A stretch of 64,000 bases of DNA from Dactylis glomerata. Taxonomy: Eukaryota > Streptophyta > Magnoliopsida > Poales > Poaceae. Position numbers and translations under genes: made by a program. The notes under the pieces are model-generated. The model saw only the letters and a program-made list of their open reading frames with translations, was not told the DNA's origin and made no database searches. Numbering within the stretch: position 1 is the stretch's first letter; the number at the start of each line of letters is the position of its first letter. Below are positions 58,483-64,000 of the stretch, in pieces. The stretch lies in assembly GCA_007115705.1 (NCBI GenBank), contig QXEO01000411.1, positions 3,885,918-3,949,917 on the forward strand. Direction: 5' to 3'.

Positions 58483-59028
58483 CTAGCACTGAGTGATCCC
58501 GTCATAGATCTTCACGTCAAACTTCGACGTACCGCAGTGGTAGTCAAAGATTATGAAGAACCCTTGGTGGAGGTCATGATCCTCCACAAACTGGGACCAG
58601 CCACCCCTGAAGTACATCTCGCCGTCTCCATCGTACCATACCTCCACTTCATAGGGAGTTCCTCCTCTAGAATGTTCGCGAAGAATTGCTTCACGCAGCT
58701 CCCGCCCATTCATGAAATTGGTAAATTTCAGCGGCACCCACTGAATCTCACGGCATTGAGCACCGGCGATGCATAAGAAGGAGTAAATCTTGGGAGGAGG
58801 AGGAGGAGAAGCATTAGGTGGGGCAGCGCTAGGACCTGGAGCAGCAGCAGATACCTTGGGCTTGTTCTTACTCCCCACAGGGTAGCCAGGGCGCAATCTC
58901 ATGGATACGGATGATGAGGCCACCGTAGCGGCGTCTTTGGATTTATTCTTACTGCCGCGTGGGCGGCTGTGACCCCATTTCTCCATCTGCATACCGATGT
59001 TCAGATGCGCACCACCAGCATCCGCCAT
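58483..59028 (-). CDS. T2 antisense gene: two AT-hook-like motifs plus a B3-like DNA-binding domain
   Basis: An uninterrupted 181-codon frame from ATG 59028. The N-terminus carries two basic motifs, RPRGSKNKSK (about residues 22-31) and GYPVGSKNKPK (about 48-58), like plant AT-hooks. A Pro/Ala linker (PPNASPPPPPK) follows. Residues about 95-178 look like a B3 domain: IQWVPLKFTNFM, then YEVEVWYDGDGEMYFRGGW, SQFVEDHDLHQGFFIIFDYH and TSKFDVKIYDG. This matches the B3 pattern of a W-x-x-F-V segment followed by a hydrophobic strand and F-x-V. The protein should be nuclear. The minus-strand promoter (59139-59150) supports expression apart from the LTR. It is the counterpart of the broken Tat1 gene at 24612-25390. 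The domain call is by eye. Confidence 0.72.
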   Translation of the reverse strand: MADAGGAHLNIGMQMEKWGHSRPRGSKNKSKDAATVASSSVSMRLRPGYPVGSKNKPKVSAAAPGPSAAPPNASPPPPPKIYSFLCIAGAQCREIQWVPLKFTNFMNGRELREAILREHSRGGTPYEVEVWYDGDGEMYFRGGWSQFVEDHDLHQGFFIIFDYHCGTSKFDVKIYDGITQC

Positions 59029-59112
59029 GGAGGATAAGTGCTTGGTGATAAAACCCTAGATGAGATGCGGGAGATGAAGACGATGCGGCGGAGGATGTTG
59101 GGTAATGAAGGA

Positions 59113-59150
59113 ATTAGGGTTTTTCCCTAGCCAACATGCTTTATTTATAA
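59113..59150 (-). promoter_or_regulatory. Promoter of the T2 antisense gene
   Basis: The complement of 59139-59150 reads TTATAAATAAAG, a TATA box about 110 bp upstream of the ATG. The complement of 59113-59122 reads AAACCCTAAT, a telo-box-like element found near the start sites of many plant genes. Confidence 0.55.
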
Positions 59151-60183
59151 GCAAACTTTCATGGCCTCAGCAAATTAAAGGTCCAAATAAATCTACCGGC
59201 TTTTATATTTTGCCCCGAGCAGAAAATAAGGCAGCGACAGTATATCAAGGACAAGAAAAAGACATGGGTATAGTTATAAGGAGATAAGTGCAATTTGGAC
59301 GAACAGTGTAGAAGTATGTCAAAAGAGCACAACGCACCTCATCATGGACTCGGGGGCTCCAATCGTTAGAAGAACGGGAAGAGTATGTAAGCATAATCAT
59401 GCCAAAACTATTACAGGAGAAAAATTACTGGCGATAGTATGTATATTTTGAGCCTATACCCGAAAGATTTCGGCTATAGCCTCGGGGGCTACTCCAATCG
59501 GGAGCACTAGTCATGCACCCAATGATAATGGATAAATTTGAAGAAAAATAACAAGGCGCAATCGACTACTTTCCATCGACAAACAAACTTCGACTTCATT
59601 GTCGACAAAATAAAGATCGATTACTCCCATTGGGAGTTATTTATGAAGTTATCTAAAGGAACAACTCAAATATTTTGTACATTTCAACACTCAAACAAGG
59701 CTGCGACATATGATTCTCAAGTTACATCATCGTGACGAAACTCAAATGCCATGATTGAAACATATCGTGAAGGTAAGACCCCAGGATCTGTCCTGTGTGG
59801 CCTAGTATACGCACATGAATGTGCTCTGCTAGTAACTATCCGTGTCTACGACGCGAAGAAAATCCTGGTGGACGCACTGGGTACCCTGAGAACCACTGGG
59901 ACTCGTTCTTTGTAAGTCCTAAATGCGGCAAAAGAGTGGGTTTGACCAGTTTCCCGAATTCAAGTCCAAGGGGATTGAATTTGAAGTAGATGACAAGTAT
60001 CTGCTCCGGTAGTTAACTGGCCTCTTGATCTGTCAGAGTTGTCAGGTTGTTCATCAAAACCCCTTGCGCGATAATATAATGAAAAATGTTATTTTTGAAT
60101 ATAGGAAGAAGAAATCGAAAGATTGATCAAGTCGAAGATGTGAAGATTTGAGATTCAACCCGAATCTGTAATTCTGGTAGAAT
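59151..60183 (+). other. T2 region upstream of the 3' LTR, repeated PPT-like motifs
   Basis: Non-coding. CTCGGGGGCT occurs at 59349-59358 and 59481-59490, besides the functional-position copy at 60184-60195 and one at 58161. No gene is recognised. Confidence 0.6.
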
Positions 60184-60195
60184 CTCGGGGGCTAC
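60184..60195 (+). other. T2 polypurine tract
   Basis: CTCGGGGGCTAC directly before the 3' LTR. Confidence 0.65.
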
Positions 60196-60530
60196 TGGCA
60201 AGGGTATAGATAATAGAGCCCGTTACTTGAATACCCCTGAGGCCCGTTAAGCTATGCCCAAGTGCAATCCTAGTCGAGATACGAGTTTATGTCGTATACC
60301 AATGTTGTAATATGTATCGGACCCCCCCCCCGTTCCTTGAGACCTGGCCACCTATATATAGGAGCCAGGAGAGGATGGTGAGGGCCAGATTAAAAGCAAA
60401 CCAAGTTCACCGCCAAGTTTACTTTCAATATACACCTTGTTTGACTGATTTACCTTCGAGTTCATCCGACGCCCTATTCCCCCGATCCTAAGTCCTTCAT
60501 CTAGGACATTTGTCGAGTTAGCCCTCGTCA
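60196..60530 (+). repeat. T2 3' LTR (335 bp)
   Basis: Pairs with 51467-51799. TATA at 60353-60360. A C run near 60322-60331 accounts for the length difference. Followed by GTCAC. Confidence 0.93.
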
Positions 60531-60851
60531 GTCACTCTCATAGTACTTCCCCGGAACATAACCGTTGAAGCGCGCGGACCTCCTAAGAGTGCGCCGTGGA
60601 ACGACTGGCTCGAGCAATGTATAAGTTGGGTCCACTACCGGTTCTTTCTCTATCTCACTTCCTGCAAAGAAATTATCCAGAATCTAGAATATCTCTTCTG
60701 GTCTATCATTAATGTTACAGATGCGCATACTTCCTCCCGCATCGAACTCTAACAACCAAGGTTCCTCCCTCTTCATATCCAGATAGAAAGGACGTCCATC
60801 CTTAGTATAGTAATATGCGAGTGGCATCATATCCTCATCGCAACTCCTACT
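60531..60851 (-). other. Element X leader between the extra ORF and gag, part 2
   Basis: Continuation of 51080-51466 on the other side of T2. Non-coding, although short stretches look like a decayed extension of the extra ORF. Confidence 0.55.
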
Positions 60852-61825
60852 CTAGTCAGCGGTAGCTTCCTGACATGACTGCAACGCCTCCAAGCAAAGA
60901 GCAATCTCTGCCCTAGACTCCTTTGGATCCATTTCTCCTCTCGGAGCACTTAAATTCAACTGTCTAAAGTCTATCACTTGCCACTGGGTCATACCGACCC
61001 TCAGTTCTGCCTCCACATCATAACGAGGTAGATCCTCATCATCCGTACCCCATCCCGTAGGAACAATGGGCTCAAACATGTGTGGCACTTCCCAACCATA
61101 ATCATTGATGTGATGACCTTCCCTAGCGACAAAAGGTTCATAGGGTGTAGGTGACTCCAAATTTGACTCCGGCACGACACCATCTTCTACTATGCCATCT
61201 CCTACATCCTCTTCTAACTCTTCTTCCACCGGCTCTTCTTTATCCCATGGCTCTTCATGAGTGCACTGATACTCAATCTCATCGTCGTAGAGTTGTCTTC
61301 TACTCAAGACCAAATCCTGATCCGAAAACTCATCTAATAACTGCTCGTAGTCGGACACTAGATTTATATGGAGCAGATAGTAGATTTCTAACAATGACGT
61401 AGAACGGTCCAGATACCATGCCGCCATGTCGGGTGTATCCCTAATGAAAGAGATGTGATCCTGCTGCAAGGCCTCCTCGATATCACCACACAAAAATAGT
61501 CAGAAAGACACTTCCCGCGAGCTTCTCAGCAGCATATCCTTGGATAGCAGTGATAGTCTCAAAGAAAGCTGTCTCCCTAGCCACTCTAGATATGGACTCT
61601 CCATAGGGTAATAAATACCATGCTCCTATTTCTTTTGGTAACTGAATAAGCAAACTCTCGTACAAGTGCCTTTGGAGAACAGTTACACGTCACTAACAAC
61701 TTCTTTAGGATTTCATCAAGACCTCCATGGTAGTAACTCAACCAAGACTCTGTCACAATCACGGTCCAATCAGACATCTCACACATCTTTCCGGACTGTA
61801 AAGAGAAAACACAACAATTACGCAA
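60852..61825 (-). pseudogene. Element X extra 5' ORF, unknown acidic protein
   Basis: Lies between the PBS and gag. Three minus frames follow one another: 61825-61586 (MCEMSDWTVIVTESWLSYYH), 61665-61483 (LLIQLPKEIGAWYLLPYGES) and 61493-60852 (213 codons, MCGDIEEALQQDHISF). Two frameshifts would join them to roughly 310 residues. The last part is strongly acidic (DKEEPVEEELEEDVGD), with WEVPHMFEPIVPTGWG near its middle. I recognise no domain. It is not obviously similar to Y's coiled-coil ORF, although it occupies the same place. Confidence 0.6.
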
Positions 61826-61987
61826 AACTTGCTAAGGTAAGACAAAGAATTATAGCACACAGTATATGACCAGAATATTCTTATTTGAATACCCATCATA
61901 TTCCTTAGAGAATTTCTTATCTTAACAACTCTCGGCTCCTATAGGCTATTCCTGTTACTAGGTCGTCCAACCTAAGGTCAAAGCATT

Positions 61988-61999
61988 GCTCTGATACCA
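61988..61999 (-). other. Element X primer-binding site
   Basis: The complement reads TGGTATCAGAGC, initiator-Met tRNA type, two nt from the LTR end at 62002. Confidence 0.85.
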
Positions 62000-62001
62000 G
62001 C

Positions 62002-64000
62002 TGCGGTGACCCAGCACACCACTGTATGTGTAGTGTACAAGTCATTGATATAATACTCACGAGAGTCCCCTTCCGTAAATATCACATCCCTCAGAGTGGT
62101 ACAATAGAAACATTGCGGGTCCGCAACTTTACATGTTCATAGATACCAACCAAAGATGTACAAAAGCTTCAAGATCATCCTCGTTCCATTGAGGAGATTC
62201 ATTTGTAAACCATTTCAAACTAGCAAATCTAATTAGTAATGGTAGTATAAGGCATAGCACCATTACGAGCATGACAAACTTATTTATGACTCGTCGCTAA
62301 GCTCCTCTAACTATCCTATGGTTCTACACTTTGGTGTCCGGTTCCTCATCGCTAGTACCATAAACGATACCGTAGTCCACTCCTTCTACTCCTCCAAAAA
62401 GATCTGGATCCTCTTAATATTGCTCCTCACTATCGTCAAGAACATCTTCGATGTTCTCACAATCTAAAGAAAAGGTTTTTTGAGGATAGATTGAGTACAG
62501 GCGTACTCAGCAAGTTCTATGGAAATAGTGTATCATGCTATAACAATAGCTTGGAATAAGAGAATTCCAAACATATGCAAGTTTTGGAAAAACAGTTTTG
62601 TTGGTTGAATCAAAGTTTTAATTTCATAAAAACTATGTTCATTAGTCTTTGCGGGTTATTAGAACTTTTGCATAGTTCCTTTCCACACGGTGTTTGCAAT
62701 TCCTTTACCGGAATAAGGAGTAACATGTCACAATTCTATACACTCTGCAGAGGTGCGCTAATTTGCCCACAAATGTCTTCGGCCCTATTGCCAATATCAT
62801 ACTTCCTATGGTATGAGGCCAGTTACCAAGTATAGCCTAATCATGCCGAGCACAACCTAATTCCGTAATCCACCCATCGCAACTAATCCAAACCTCAGTC
62901 CAAATCAATTACCCTCTCCGCTAAAAGACATTAACCGTTACTCTGTAGCACAGAGTAGGGACGTTTACCACGGGCTCCTACCCATTGATCTTCCCCGAAA
63001 GGAATCTCAATCCTGCTCTGCCTCCGAGGATATACGAAACTCGAAAGTAACTTCTGACTCGCTTGTCCCATACCAAGTTCTATGGCCAACACAATTTATG
63101 GCGCTTTGGAATGACTGATAATAGTTGTTATTAAATCCTAGATATTCCTGATATAATGGAACCTCCACCGTACGACATTCCGTTTGTACATCTTATCTGT
63201 GGTTCCATCATCCACCAATTCTTTTGGAAGAAATATTTTGATGCAATTGGTATGAAATACTATGCAATTGGGTACTTTTGAAAATAATCAACAGATATGA
63301 GCAAGAGTGAACTTGCCTGACAACTACAAGACAATGCAGTTCAAAGATTTTACTCGACCCTGGACCTCGGGTTCTAAAGAATGATCATTGTTCGAATAGA
63401 AGACAATGTTTAAAAAATCCAAATGGTTTGAAAAGATTACTTGCAAACTAGTTTTGATAAACCCTTCCCATATTTTTGAGTGATTTGTTATTTGAGTTTC
63501 TTGTTAACCATATGAATTTTCCTTTAGAACCTTCATATGAATTTCACTTTAGAATGTTCATATATCTGAAGAATTCTTTCGTTGTTCACAAGGGATATAC
63601 TGCATCATTATAGAAAGACCCATTGAACTGAACATCGTTGATCGAACAACCGGATAAGCTATGAGCCACCAGAAGGATCGCGGATAGCCAGAACTCTGTG
63701 AAAAATCTTTCTATGACGCAAAGGCGGATATATTGCAAACTCATAAGAAGTTCCAAGATATTATTATTAAATGTATTTATATACTATTTTGAATTTTTTC
63801 ATACTCAAAATGGTATTCTTTAGTTCAAAATAATAATCCCCAAAAATTTGGAAAGTATTATTTTTTGGCTTTTGTTTTCTTTTGGTACTTTATTAATACC
63901 TAAGTCATTTAGCAAAGACATAATTGAAATTTTGTTTTTTTAAAACTTCATACAAGTGATATAACAATATTCAAAACTTTATTGAAGTTTAAAAGTATTA
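62002..64000 (-). repeat. Element X 5' LTR, 3' two kb (runs off the window)
   Basis: On the minus strand it ends GGTCACCGCA at 62002, next to the PBS. From 62624 it matches 4929-6340. ACACTCTGCAGAGGT is at about 62740-62754. A small plus-strand frame (62575-62835) is not a gene. Confidence 0.85.

Larger units (their letters stand above)
51467..60530 (+). mobile_element. T2: short-LTR Tat-lineage gypsy retrotransposon, TSD GTCAC
   Basis: LTRs of 333 and 335 bp, TSD at 51462-51466 and 60531-60535, PBS at 51801-51820 and a purine tract at 60184-60195. It contains gag, protease, RT, RNase H, a second RNase H and integrase, then an antisense AT-hook/B3-like gene. The LTRs differ at about 15 sites (about 4.5%) by eye. 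Inserted in X between its extra ORF and gag. Confidence 0.94.

Noticed and set aside
62575..62835. 86-codon plus frame
   Set aside because: Lies within X's LTR and runs antisense to it; the other LTR copy (4929 on) does not keep it open.

Overview
The window looks like nuclear DNA from a large-genome grass of the Pooideae (wheat/barley/oat relatives). The evidence is a set of deeply nested LTR retrotransposons of grass type, a Stowaway MITE, a CACTA end, and a spliced plant gene exon. I see no prokaryotic organisation, rRNA gene or tRNA gene.

Layout. Positions 1-4928 are the only part that does not look like retrotransposon. They hold the first coding exon and promoter of a minus-strand gene resembling plant peroxisomal multifunctional protein (MFP, fatty-acid beta-oxidation). 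Its body lies to the left of the window. Just upstream sit a PIF/Harbinger-like element (635-1777), a Stowaway MITE (1943-2161), GC-rich broken reading frames, and about 1 kb of AT-rich sequence.

From 4929 to the right edge the window is one nest. The host is 'X', an old minus-strand Ty3/gypsy chromovirus, Tekay-like, with LTRs of about 5 kb. It runs LTR (62002 to beyond 64000), extra 5' ORF, gag, then integrase/chromodomain, then LTR (27895-26679 continued at 8170-4929). Inserted into X are: (1) 'Tat1' (8171-26678, + strand, TSD GCACT), a Tat-lineage gypsy element whose pol is split by a BARE/Angela-like Copia (12441-20801, TSD GAAAT); (2) 'Y' (30251-43610, minus strand), a second Tekay-like element with a CACTA fragment against one LTR and a roughly 2-kb foreign insert in the other; (3) 'Z' (44125-50787, + strand, TSD AGATG), an Athila-like element without pol; (4) 'T2' (51467-60530, + strand, TSD GTCAC), a short-LTR Tat element. 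A large deletion at about 29577 removed X's protease-RT region, the rest of Y's left LTR and most of the CACTA element.

Retrotransposon genes are described by family role: Gag (particle), protease, reverse transcriptase, RNase H, integrase. All copies appear coding-defective. The most interesting signal is that both Tat elements carry, antisense between pol and the 3' LTR, a gene encoding AT-hook-like motifs followed by a B3-like DNA-binding domain, each with a TATA box placed as its own promoter. LTR divergences counted by eye agree with the nesting order: X (about 6-7%) > T2 (about 4.5%) and Tat1 (about 3.8%) > Y and Z (about 2.5%) > Copia (about 1.8%).
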